A DNA stretch of 64,000 nucleotides from Mnemiopsis leidyi. Taxonomy: Eukaryota; Ctenophora; Tentaculata; Lobata; Bolinopsidae. The stretch spans positions 327,036-391,035 of the forward strand of contig JH153354.1 of assembly GCA_000226015.1 (NCBI GenBank). Direction: 5' to 3'. Both the position numbers and the translations under genes were made by a program. The notes beneath the pieces are model-generated. The model did no database searches. It worked only from the letters and a program-made list of their open reading frames with translations, and was not told the origin of the DNA. The stretch's first letter is position 1; each line of letters begins with the position of its first letter. This document shows, piece by piece, positions 46,880 to 57,200 of this stretch.

Positions 46880-48290
46880 GAAAAAATGTATTATGATATA
46901 GCTGAAAAGAAGAAAAGAGTCTCAGAAATCAGGAATATTTTCTGTTCGGATAGACAAATAAAGAAACGTTGAGGGCAGAAATTTGAGGTTCCTGAAAACT
47001 TGGCTACGGCTCTTTTAACAATATGATAGCCCAAAAAAAAAGGTTTAGATTGCTGTTTCAAAAATAATATGATGATTTAACTCCGAAGACCTCCACCGTC
47101 AGACAAACAATTAAATCATATTTTGTACACAATATAAGGCCGGATTTCTGGGAGATTATATAATTCTGTACCTCTTCTAATAAGAAAGAACAAGGTGATC
47201 TGCAGAGCTTAAACACTGGACACACAAGAGCTCTAATCCTTAGGGACCTTTAATCGATAAAAGGACGGAAAAACGTTAACAATGAACATTCATTCAAAAA
47301 ATCAATATTGATTTTGCTAAACTGCTCATAATTCTTGACACTCAGTCATTTTGTGAAAGGGGGAGATGACCACGATTTTTGAATATTTAAACTTAGTGAG
47401 GGTGCCTGGTCAGATGGTCACAAAGGTGTAACCACTGACCCTGACAAGGGAAAAATCTAAAATTAAGGCAAATTTTCATGGCTATATTGTTGCCATGGCA
47501 ATCACCAAAATAGCTATGACCATCACAAAAATTGGTAAAATAGCGGATAAAAACATGGCCATACCAAGTTATTGAAAAATTTTTGAAAATTAAAATTAAA
47601 ACCTCAGAAGATACCTAAACATGTTTAAACCGAACACTACTAGAGCACTAGGTAAAATAAACGACGGAACAGAGCTGCAATGTGTGTCTACTGTGGTGTG
47701 GCTCTAAACTTTTTGGTTTGTGTGGAGAATGATATCAGACAGCTATATAAGATGTTTGAAGATGATGTCAGTTAGCCTATCAGTGAAGTACACTAACAGG
47801 AGATCGACGAGCTTGGTACTACTAGATGGAGGTTGTCATCATATCTAATGTATTATGCAAGCTACTATTGCATTATGTTAGCAGTGTTATAGCAATTGAG
47901 CTTAGAGCATGGCAATTTTAATAGAAGACTCAGCTAAGACTCTACAATTTGTTGATTAATCAATGATGTTATGAAACATAAAAATCGTTCTAAACCATTT
48001 AGAAAGTTATTTCGAAGACTAAAATATCTCCAGAGAAGTAGAACAGAATATGCTGATTATATATCACGAATAAATCATTGTTGCAATTATTGCAGCAAAC
48101 ACTTCCCCATGGTGCTTGGTGGAAACCGCAGCCAGTTTCTTGTCTGGCTGCAGGCTAATGCTCTCCCCTGGGCCAAGTCCAATTGGAACCACATATTCCA
48201 TTAGATGTGGTGCTGGGACAGCTGGTTACTGAACAGATTGGCCTGGAGAATAACACAGTCTTGTAATTCTTTAGTTAACCATGCTGTGGG
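46880..48290. other. No gene seen
   Basis: AT-rich DNA. The plus ORF at 47971-48204 is basic and cysteine-containing but not recognisable. Confidence 0.4.
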
Positions 48291-48420
48291 GTCAGACGCT
48301 GTCTGTCACAGCTGGTTCTCAGAGCCAACACCTTAAGCTCTGTTAAAGTGGGACACTGTCGGTGGTTGCTCGCCAAGATGTCAGGTAGTGTTTCTCTCTC
48401 CACCTTTTTGGACTTGCATT
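48290..48420 (+). repeat. Degenerate interspersed repeat, copy 1
   Basis: The stretch around tcacagctggttct and actgtcggtggttgctc is alignable with 49599-49710 (tcacagctagttct, actatcagtggctgttc). Family unknown; heavily diverged. Confidence 0.5.
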
Positions 48421-48759
48421 GTTACTGATTAGTCATCAAGTAGCGGTACACCACTCCTCATTTTTTCACCTCACAGTCCCTTCTTTTTGGACATAAAAAG
48501 TTTTCAATGAGTCAGCTGGCAATTTTGACGCATCCCATTCACTCAATCACCTGAGCAGTTTGGTCCCTGTTGCCAAGAGTGGGACCAAATGCTGTACCTT
48601 CATTCTAGCCAAAGAGAGCGGCAAAGTCCAAGAGGAGTAGGTTGCATTCCTCCATGCCAGCCACAACAGCCCCTGAATAATGTTGAAGCTGTGCCAAAAT
48701 TCTCCAGGCTGTGCTTACAGCTTCACACTAGTGTCACATATAGAAAAAAGACAGGCGAC

Positions 48760-48870
48760 CTCAGGCCCATAGTTAGGGGAGCCAGGGGGGTCGTGACCCC
48801 CCAATTTGGGGAAGGGGGGTCAAATATGACCTGTGAAGCAGGTCATTGACCCCCCCCCCCCACTGGCCCC
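48760..48870. repeat. G/C-run foldback sequence
   Basis: Contains ggggggtcgtgacccccc, a perfect palindrome, followed by a ggggggtc ... gacccccccc pair around gacctgtgaagcaggtc. Probably a MITE fragment. Confidence 0.55.
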
Positions 48871-49439
48871 CAGATTTGACAACTGTCCAATCATTTCAAT
48901 TTCATTACTGAAACATTTATTCCATCAAAATTGTTACACAATTTCGGCAATTGATTGTATTTGTAAGAGTTAGGATGAGGGGACACGGTCATGCCAGCAA
49001 TTTTATGTACCAGTATTATTGTGTTTGTTGTAAATTTGTTGTTTTGTTGTGTATATACTCGATGTCTACATCATCTAATTGATTCTGTTTTTTAACCTCG
49101 TGTATAAATGTTCATTGTCACTGAGCTGAAGTATTATAATATCATTTATTGAAATCAAAATTATTCTTTTTGGTTGTTGCATTGATTAAGATTGTCATCA
49201 CAATCAAACATGATACTTGCCATTGCCCATTGCCCATTTGCTCAATATTCTAGATTGCAAAATTTTTATCTATGTCATTTAAATACATTGATTTATCACA
49301 AAAATTTCTTTTGGAATATAAACTATGACACATATATCGCCTGAACAGTGACAATGCCAGATAGTCATAGCTTCTGTATGGGCCTGTTGCAACACCTCAA
49401 GATGCCTCGATTTTGTGCCTTCCTATTGGTAAAAAGTAG

Positions 49440-49570
49440 GTTTTTTACCTGTATTTCAGCAGAAATTTTCTGGGGGCTAAACGCCCAAGCCCCCCATCAG
49501 GGGCTCCTCCCCTGGACCCCGTTGGCGGCTGCGTCCCAAAGCTCCAGCACAGACTCTGCGCTTCGCGCCC
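49440..49570. repeat. GC-rich repeat fragment
   Basis: The string gggggctaaacgcccaag followed by ccccccatcaggggctcc and ggaccc contrasts sharply with the AT-rich surroundings and forms short hairpins. Likely a transposon remnant. Confidence 0.4.
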
Positions 49571-49598
49571 AGTTTTGCAGCTTTCTCCCGAACCTAGG

Positions 49599-49710
49599 CT
49601 GTGGGTTGATCCTATATATCACAGCTAGTTCTGGGAGCAAACACTCTCTGCCCTACCGAAGTAAGCGCACTATCAGTGGCTGTTCACCCAGATGATGGAT
49701 GATTTTTTCT
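49599..49710 (+). repeat. Degenerate interspersed repeat, copy 2
   Basis: Diverged partner of 48290-48420 in the same orientation. Confidence 0.5.
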
Positions 49711-50026
49711 CCACCAACCTGCACATTGCCACTCCCAGCTCTCCTGGACCTAGGTTCCAAATGAACCCAAATGCAATGTCTGTAATGAGTCATCCATGAT
49801 CATTAAAGCTGACACCAAACAAAAGATGACAAGAATATAAATAAAGCTGACAGATGAGATTTCTCCTTACGAAGCACTGCTGGGATAGAATTCTGGCAGC
49901 CTTTTAACATCTCAGTTACCAGACCTCTCAGGAGGAGAATGGTCAGTTGGCTAGTTGCACTGTCTGACCATTTTCCTCGGGTCATTAATGCCTTAATACA
50001 GTTGCCATCGTAGCACTGATCATGAT

Positions 50027-50286
50027 CAGTGGCGTAGCGTTGTAGCTGCAGCCAATATGGCGCCCCTCAGCGGTCAAAAGACGCGCTGAAGTGGCGTCAC
50101 TGGAAAAGGGCTTACTGGGAGCTACTTGTGAAAATATGGCCAAAAATCTAAATAAAGAGTGAAATTATAGAACCAAACACGCAATTTTGCTAGTCGTTGC
50201 AAAATTGTCCCATATTTTTATGACAATTTGACGCCCCCCTATAACGGCGCCCCCGGCGTAGCTGCTAGGGCATCGTTATGCCGCTG
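50027..50286. mobile_element. MITE-like foldback element (CAGTGGCGTAGC ends)
   Basis: Begins CAGTGGCGTAGCG and ends CGTTATGCCGCTG, which are imperfect inverted repeats; flanking catgat/atcatg extends the pairing. The interior is non-coding. The right half recurs at 53790-53911. Ends of the CAGTGGCGTA type are common in non-autonomous DNA transposons of animals. Confidence 0.65.
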
Positions 50287-50990
50287 ATCATGATGGCAGT
50301 CTGAGCTGTGCAGTGCTCATAGACACAGCCAGTCCCGACAGAAAAACACTAAGTATCAGCTATGTTTGGTGCCATATCTGTTTACTAACATTAATGAGGA
50401 TTGAGTTTTTGGTATTTTAGATTTTTAAATTTGAATTATTTAAAGCTTTTTAGATACTTTGTGAGAGTATGTGTGATGATGCTAGCATCATTATTTTTTA
50501 TCTATTTTTTTTCATTTTATGTTTTAGCTGTTCTCCTAAGACAAATGATGACTGACTAATAGGCAGTTCTCTTAAATGAAAAAGAAGCCTACACGTGATG
50601 CAGCCAAATGCTAACCCTATGAGGAACCCAGTTACTGGTCAAAACCCTGCGGGATTGTATCGTAAATGAACATGAAAACTTCGGCTGGATAACATTAAAA
50701 GGTGCGGTGACTTAGAATGTACTGGTCATTCTTGACCTAGGTAGAGTTTCGCCCCAAAAATGCAAGCTTTTCTTAATAACAGATATAACATGAAGGTGAT
50801 GTTTGAATGATCATACCTAACAAATTTTTATTTACTATTACGACTATATAACATATGTGTATAGGTGCGTGACTGTTTGTTAAAACAAATATTAGTGATT
50901 CGATCATAGATTGACGAGATGATATCCATCAAACAATCTAGAAACGCAGCAGGCTGCGAGCTGCACAGGCTATTGAATGAAAATTGTTTT
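50287..50990. other. No gene seen
   Basis: AT-rich spacer between repeat blocks. Confidence 0.4.
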
Positions 50991-51960
50991 ATATTAGTAT
51001 ATATGTGGCCTACCGTGCTATGCGTTGCTAAGCCAGCATAGCCCTGTGGCTCGCGCTGCGCGCGCCCCACTGTGTGAGCTGACTGAGGTCCCCAGGCAAT
51101 ATATTTCAGTTTGGATTTAAAAATTGTTTTGCAGTTTTGATTCACTTGCCTGGGGACCTCAGGCTAATAGTTGAGGGCCAAAACGTAGAGAGAGTCGCGC
51201 GCAGCGCCCGGTATTGATTCATCGGTGAATCATTACCGCATACCAAGCGCTGCGCGGCTCTCTCTACGTTTCCCTCAACACCTAACCAGGTGTTTACACA
51301 CGCTTTTCAAGCCACAGCTACGCAGCCGCCTCTGCACTTTTGGCGCCTGCGACGCGCGCAAAAGGGCTCTGGTTAGAGCAAGTCATCGTTTGTAGGTTAA
51401 TAACCACTGTCGTGGCTTTGTCACACTTTTACGCATCTTGGTCTGGCGAAGCTAATTATTTTAAACGCGCATCGACCGTTGTGCAGCAGTGAGCGCCCGC
51501 GCCCTCCCGTCATTTTATTCTCGAATGCAAATGAGGGTCCCGGTCAGATAAAGTCAGACAACTCACCCATTAAAATCATTACATGCATTATCTTTTGCAG
51601 AGGTAGTTTTAATAACTTACTATAAGTTTAAATGGATTTTGTTGTCGAGGTTTCACCCGTCCGATCCCGCGCGCGGCTCGCAGCTTGCTACAGGGTTCTT
51701 TTGGCGATATCATTTCGTTAGATGGTTTGTACGGCAGCGCGTTGCATTGCTAAGCCTAGACAGTCCTGTGGCTCGCGCTGCGCGAGCCCTATTTTACCGG
51801 GCGTTGCGCGGCTCTCTCTTAAGCAACAATTAGCCTAAAGTCCCAGGCAAGCACTTTTGACACATGGTTCGTATAGCCCTGTGTGAGCCTTTGCGTTGCG
51901 CGTCGGTCCTTATTTCGCGCTAAACTCGCACAGGGATATACGTGTTTAGCAAGGCAGCGC
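50990..51960. repeat. Cluster of GC-rich foldback repeats
   Basis: Several nested inverted repeats: gaggtccccaggcaa (51085-51100) with ttgcctggggacctc (51147-51161), and ttgagggccaaaacgtagagagag with ctctctctacgtttccctcaa around 51170-51282. The words gtggctcgcgctgcgcg and gcgcggctctctct recur near 51050, 51255, 51770 and 51805, so at least two related elements lie side by side. No coding content. Confidence 0.7.
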
Positions 51961-52741
51961 GCACCATTCTGCATTCTGACATTTTATTTTCATAGAGACA
52001 AGAAAATTCGCTTCGAATGAGGGTCGGACAAAGTCAGACCGAACAATTTGATCGGTCAAACCATTCAGCAAATGCAAACAAATGACAGATACATTTAAGA
52101 CTCGGCCCAAAGAAAAATCGCTACAAAAATGTAAAAAAAGGGCTCTGCTGGTGCGAAATTGTCACAAACCCGCACAGGAAAATAAACTGAGTGTCAGATT
52201 GTTAACTTGTAACTGATTGGCCTGAAATGTGTAAGATCGCATGATGGCCGCGATAATATTGCTTTAGTCCTTTGAGGCACGGAGCGGTTTTTTGAATCAA
52301 CATCGGATCAGCAGTTATGCACAGCATAAACTCCTGGTTGTTATATGTGAAATAGGAAATTTGCTATTTTCCTTGTGTCAGCCTGAAGGCAACCTATGAC
52401 AGAAGGATCTTTAATGCTAGTTCAGTTTGGTGCTCACATGAGCCTGTAACAGCCAAAAGTTGTCAGACGTTGCCTGACCTGCTGCCGCGAAGCTGCCGCC
52501 CCGTAATTGAAATTTAATTTGAATTGAAAATGGGCCGCAACGCAAGGCAAGCCAAAAGGTTACTCATTTTTTCCCTCTCCACAAAAAAGAACATTCGTGC
52601 CTTACTCTTACCAGAGCCCTTTTGCGTGTGTGGCCCAAAGCATGCGTAAGCACCTGGTTAGGTGAATTCGTGCCCTTCTTTTTATACAGCATGCGACCCT
52701 CCAGACATTTCATCCCCTTTATTATAAGTATTTCCGGAGCA
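51961..52741. other. No gene seen; probable transposon flank
   Basis: Non-coding, leading into the reverse-transcriptase remnant. Confidence 0.35.
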
Positions 52742-53028
52742 AAATGGCTCTAGGTCTGGCAAAAGTTGTCTTGCTCAAGGAGGCCCTTGGCCAGTCGAAT
52801 AATTTTGATTTTGACTCCATATACCTTGACTATGCTAAAGCTTTCGACAAAAATGAAGCATGACTCGTATACACATTTTCTATTTGTGTCAAATGTATAG
52901 AGTCCTTGCTTTTATACCGAAAGCGAGCTCTTGTTGTTTATTGCCATCTCTTAATCCTTGCATTAATTCTAAATGGTGTACCGCAAGGAATAGAACTGAG
53001 ACCAATTCTGTTCCTGATTATCAATTAT
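52742..53028 (+). pseudogene. LINE reverse-transcriptase remnant
   Basis: One frame encodes DSIYLDYAKAFDK (the RT motif normally ending AKAFDKV) and, 59 codons later in the same frame, NGVPQGIELRPILFLI (RT motif normally SGVPQGSVLGPLLFLI). A TGA lies between them. The catalytic YADD block is not found; the sequence is interrupted at about 53029 by a SINE. A dead copy of a non-LTR retrotransposon. Confidence 0.85.
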
Positions 53029-53290
53029 GGGTTGGTGGTGTAGTGGTATCTACCCTGACTTTCTATGCAGAATATCAGGGGTTTGATTCCCAGATCCGCC
53101 AATCCTAGAGGAGTGCGCTGAGAGCATCTGCCTATGCAATCTTCTTTGGTCGACTCAGCCGAATAACTGGGAAACCGTGATTGAGGGTTAAATGAGGGTT
53201 TCTGTTAAAAGATCTAGAATCTCCCAGGAGCTCCTTCAGTATAACTGTAAAAGCCTGGGTACAGGTGTAACAGATACATATACATTGATC
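53029..53290 (+). mobile_element. tRNA-derived SINE
   Basis: The 5' part resembles a tRNA gene with an A box (ggtgtagtggtatc, about 53036-53050) and a B box (GGTTTGATTCC, 53080-53090), followed by an unrelated body of about 190 bp. It lies directly against the RT remnant as if inserted into it. The tRNA species cannot be assigned. The 3' end is approximate. Confidence 0.7.
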
Positions 53291-53789
53291 AATGTATCAT
53301 GCATTGAATCATCAAGTGCTTTCCTGAAACACCTATATTAATTGCTATCAGATCTGAGAATGGTGTCAGTATTTATCAGTCTGATTTATATAATATCATG
53401 AAATGAACCATTGTGACACTTCATGAGGACAAATTTAACTATATGTGATATTAACAAAATCGGCAAAATCTAGGAATCGCAATGTGTGCAGAAAACTTTT
53501 GTTTCAATAATCGCTGGAATGCATAATATGCACTACTGGGATTGCAATTTCTTGGTTCACTTGTCCCTCAAGCCTCTTCAATGAAGATGTGAGAGGTTTA
53601 TCATACAATACTTTGTATGTGGAAAATCCTTCATGGCATTGGGAAATGAGCATTCACCTGCTAGTCCAATTTGTAGCGATCCTAGGTTTGGAAACCTAGT
53701 TATTATTCAAACTTCAAGAATAAAACGACTAAGCAACAAACCAGACAAATCTTTTGCAGTCAAAGGGCCAAAGTTATAGAGCGCTACAC

Positions 53790-53911
53790 CCCAAAGACCT
53801 CAAGCAACTCAATTCTTGCAAAGTTGTCCCAAAATTTTTTGGATGACAATTTGGTGCCCCCTTGTGAGGTGGCCCTGGCAAGCTGCTAGGGCATTGTTAT
53901 GCCACTGTCTT
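53790..53911 (+). mobile_element. Second, diverged half-copy of the CAGTGGCGTA-type element
   Basis: Shares ttgcaaa(a/g)ttgtccca, tgacaattt(g) and gctgctagggcat with 50200-50286 and ends gttatgccactg. The left terminus was not found. Confidence 0.65.
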
Positions 53912-54188
53912 CAATGCTGTTGACCTTAGGTGGAGAAAACTTTCTTACAATAACTTTGAGCAACACACATACTTATGGACACCATTACAATTGATAACCC
54001 CCATTTTGATGATTCGTTGAAGTCATCAATGAACTAAAATTGTTATCATTTGAATGATAGATAGAATACATACATAGAATATTATGATGCATATGTTTAT
54101 TTTGATCTTTAAACTGATTTCAGTCAAAATGGATACATTAAAAGGAACTGAAAGTCTTTTTATGATAATATTGAGTCTCATTTCACAG

Positions 54189-54223
54189 ATAATTGACATT
54201 CCAAACTACTCTGAGCTTGTTGG
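54189..54223 (+). CDS. 35-nt microexon of the ARHGAP19-like gene
   Basis: Acceptor catttcacag, exon encoding IIDIPNYSELV plus two bases of Gly, donor gtaagt. It starts in phase 0 and ends in phase 2, matching the next exon. The peptide corresponds to the RLIDLPGTELAQLMG segment of ARHGAP19. Confidence 0.75.
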
Positions 54224-57200
54224 GTAAGTTTTTCTCATTGTTGAATTCAATTTTTGGCCTATTTAAGGGGTCAGTAAGAGCCATAGTGGTCCAAATAAGG
54301 TTTTTGGGCTTCAGGACTTGTATAAAAAGTACAGTAGTCCATGACACTATCAGATTCACAGTCAAACTTTTTTTAGCTCAAAATTAATGATCCCCAATTT
54401 TTTGTCCATAGTGGGTCAATCAGGCTCATAACTTAGGGTGTCTAAATACAGTTTTCGGACTTTTGGACTGTCGCCATCAATTGCACCATCACATTTTAGG
54501 TCAAAATACATGTCTCACTTTTCTTCTATTATCTCACAATTGATGAATCCTTTTGTAGAGCCATAACGTCATATAAGGCCCTCACATCGCATTCTAACAT
54601 TTCAACCTATTACACCGACCTCGATACGATCTTCACAACCTGTTTTTTTTTATTGAACTCCATTTGTACAAACTAATTTGTACAAACTATTTAATTTAAA
54701 GTTCTTGGCCTATGTTTGAAAGCCAAGTTTAAATTTGACAAAAACTAGATTGAGAACATTCTTGAGGTCCAAAGCTTTTCAGTCAACAGTTTTTCTGGAG
54801 TTATTGCCACCACCCTGATATATTTACTTTTCACTATGAACTTTTTATCAGGAGCCCAGACAAGAAAAAGAGCAGTGCAAGTGATGAACAAGGATCTCCA
54901 GATAATTCATCCCTTGTTAGGAGAAATGTTTTCTTCGATATAACCTCAGCAGCTAAGACACTATTTCAGAGTAGTGGTGATGCCAGCACTGGTAATTTGT
55001 GATTTTTTCCCGTCAAATGCCTTTTTGCGCCGAAGGCGCAAAAAGGCATTACTAAGGGTTAACGATCGAGGGGGTGGTTGGAGAATGTGTATACTAGGTT
55101 TATGTCGTGTGTACGTTCGTGCGTTACGCTCGTGGCCGTGCGCGCGCTCCTTTATCAAACTTAATCATGTGTACGAATACAATAATAGCTGTGTTACCAG
55201 ACTTAACTGCCTCCGGCCGACGAATGTAGTTCACATTATGCAATGTTTACATGATTGCCTCAATTATTTGTTCTAATCATGCAACAATCGCAACAAGATG
55301 TACCATCAATCAAGAGATACGATCAAAATTCTTTTAAACTGAAGTTTTATTGAGTAATTTGTCTTGAATGACAGATTACCTAGATTTAAAGATGAATGTA
55401 ACACGATTTTAAACGTTCAGCCAGACAATTTTAATTAACGACTTATCCACACCATTTGTAAAAACACATGAACGTTGTACGAATAAAGGTCGCATATACA
55501 ATACAATAAGGGCGACGTTATGCAGACTCAAACAATGAAAGAAACGCGCTATAATTGTGTTCAAACTTTGCGCGTGCAGCGTGCAGTTTTCAAATCTTGC
55601 ATCGAACGGCTGCATTAATTCGCGCGTTTAACACGTGCAGAACGATGAAATTGAGCGAAATGACGTCTGGTTAGTGGTTTGCGAAATGCGAGTTGCCTGT
55701 TGCGTATTTTTATTCCTCATTCCGTGAATTGTATTAACAATAAGCGATGGCATGACACGGGAAATTCAGCGGTCGCCTGACACAATGAAAGCGGCCACAA
55801 GTCTTGTTTAGTTAAGTTATTAACAAATAAAATGTTCAACGTCGGGTTGCTTGGTAGGTAGTCTGACATTTTTTGTAACAGGTAACAGTGTTTCTCCAAG
55901 TTAATTGCTTGTATCTGGTTCCTTATTGGGTTCGGTTGTTTGGATTGAGTTAATGCAATGGCCAAATTACTTTGTCACTGTTCTAAATTTACTTTGGTCT
56001 GTAAGGTATTTTACCTAACTCGGCAACTCACTCTTGAAAAATGTTCATTCTAGCTTTGTAATACACTTTATACAATGATTCAATGTAATCTAAAGTTAAA
56101 TTTAAATCTCAGGAGACAGTGAGATAATATTTGGTAGACCTCTTCCGAAGGATATGCCTACAAAATTAAAGAAACTTCTAATATTCTTAAAGCAAAGTAA
56201 GTATTTACATTTACTTTTGATTATCATTTACGATGGGTAAAGTATTTGTTTATTGTTGTATTTCACTTTCTATGTCATACCATCATTAAATGCCGTTTAT
56301 TGGCTACACGAAAGGCACATCACAATGAGGACCAACCTACGATGATGCTCTTAAAATGAGAACTTTTCAATTTACAGTACTGATCTGTGAACAACCGAAT
56401 AAAATTATTTCGATATTTGTTAAAACTAAGTTATGTATATATTGCCTAAGATATAGCCTCATATTAATCTCACCAGATTGTAATAACTGTTTAATAACTG
56501 TCTGATAAATGGGTAGTAAGTGTATATTGGACTATATTAGGATAGGATAAATGTTTATATAACAATACCAGTGCCTTGTTTTCTCGGATCACCAGCTGCT
56601 TCAGTTTCTTCACGTAACTTAGAAACACTAGTCACAACACTTGTTACGCCTTCTCTAGCAGTCATATTGTACTTCAAATATCGTAGTCCATCTAGAGCGC
56701 TGGGGTTCAGAGGGGTTATGTAGTCTAACACTTCGTACCATGTCTTCCCGTTTTCGAGTTGGTCATGTATCCTTGCTGCTTTAAGGTTGTCATTCAGTGC
56801 CATCTTCCAGTCTAATGCATTAATGAGCGACTGAAGGGTTGAAGAAATAATCCTTGAACCACCGGCAGCCCCTGTTACAAAGGTAGCCTCACCAGCACTA
56901 TTGAACACAATGGAGGGCGAGGAAGATGATAGGGGTCTCTTGTTTGGCTCTATGTAGTTCTCAGGTGACGGCTGGTACCCGAAAGCATTCGTGAAATCAG
57001 GAGAAGAAAAGTCGTCCATCTCATTATTCATGACAATCCCATCATCTGTCATTACTCTAGCTCCGAACCAGAGGTTGACAGTTGAGGTACATGCTACAGC
57101 CTCCCCCTCCGGCCCCAAAACAGAGACATGTGTTGTGCGATGTCCATCCTCGTTACCGTAGAAAGGTGAAATGTACTCGTTTATATCCTTGAAGGGGTGA

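Noticed and set aside
53029-53101. Functional tRNA gene
   Set aside because: A and B boxes are present but the stems are too mismatched and a 190-bp body follows, which fits a SINE.
55016-55050. Bacterial-type intrinsic terminator and possible contaminant DNA
   Set aside because: The hairpin lies in an intron of an animal RhoGAP gene with consistent exons on both sides; no bacterial genes are present.
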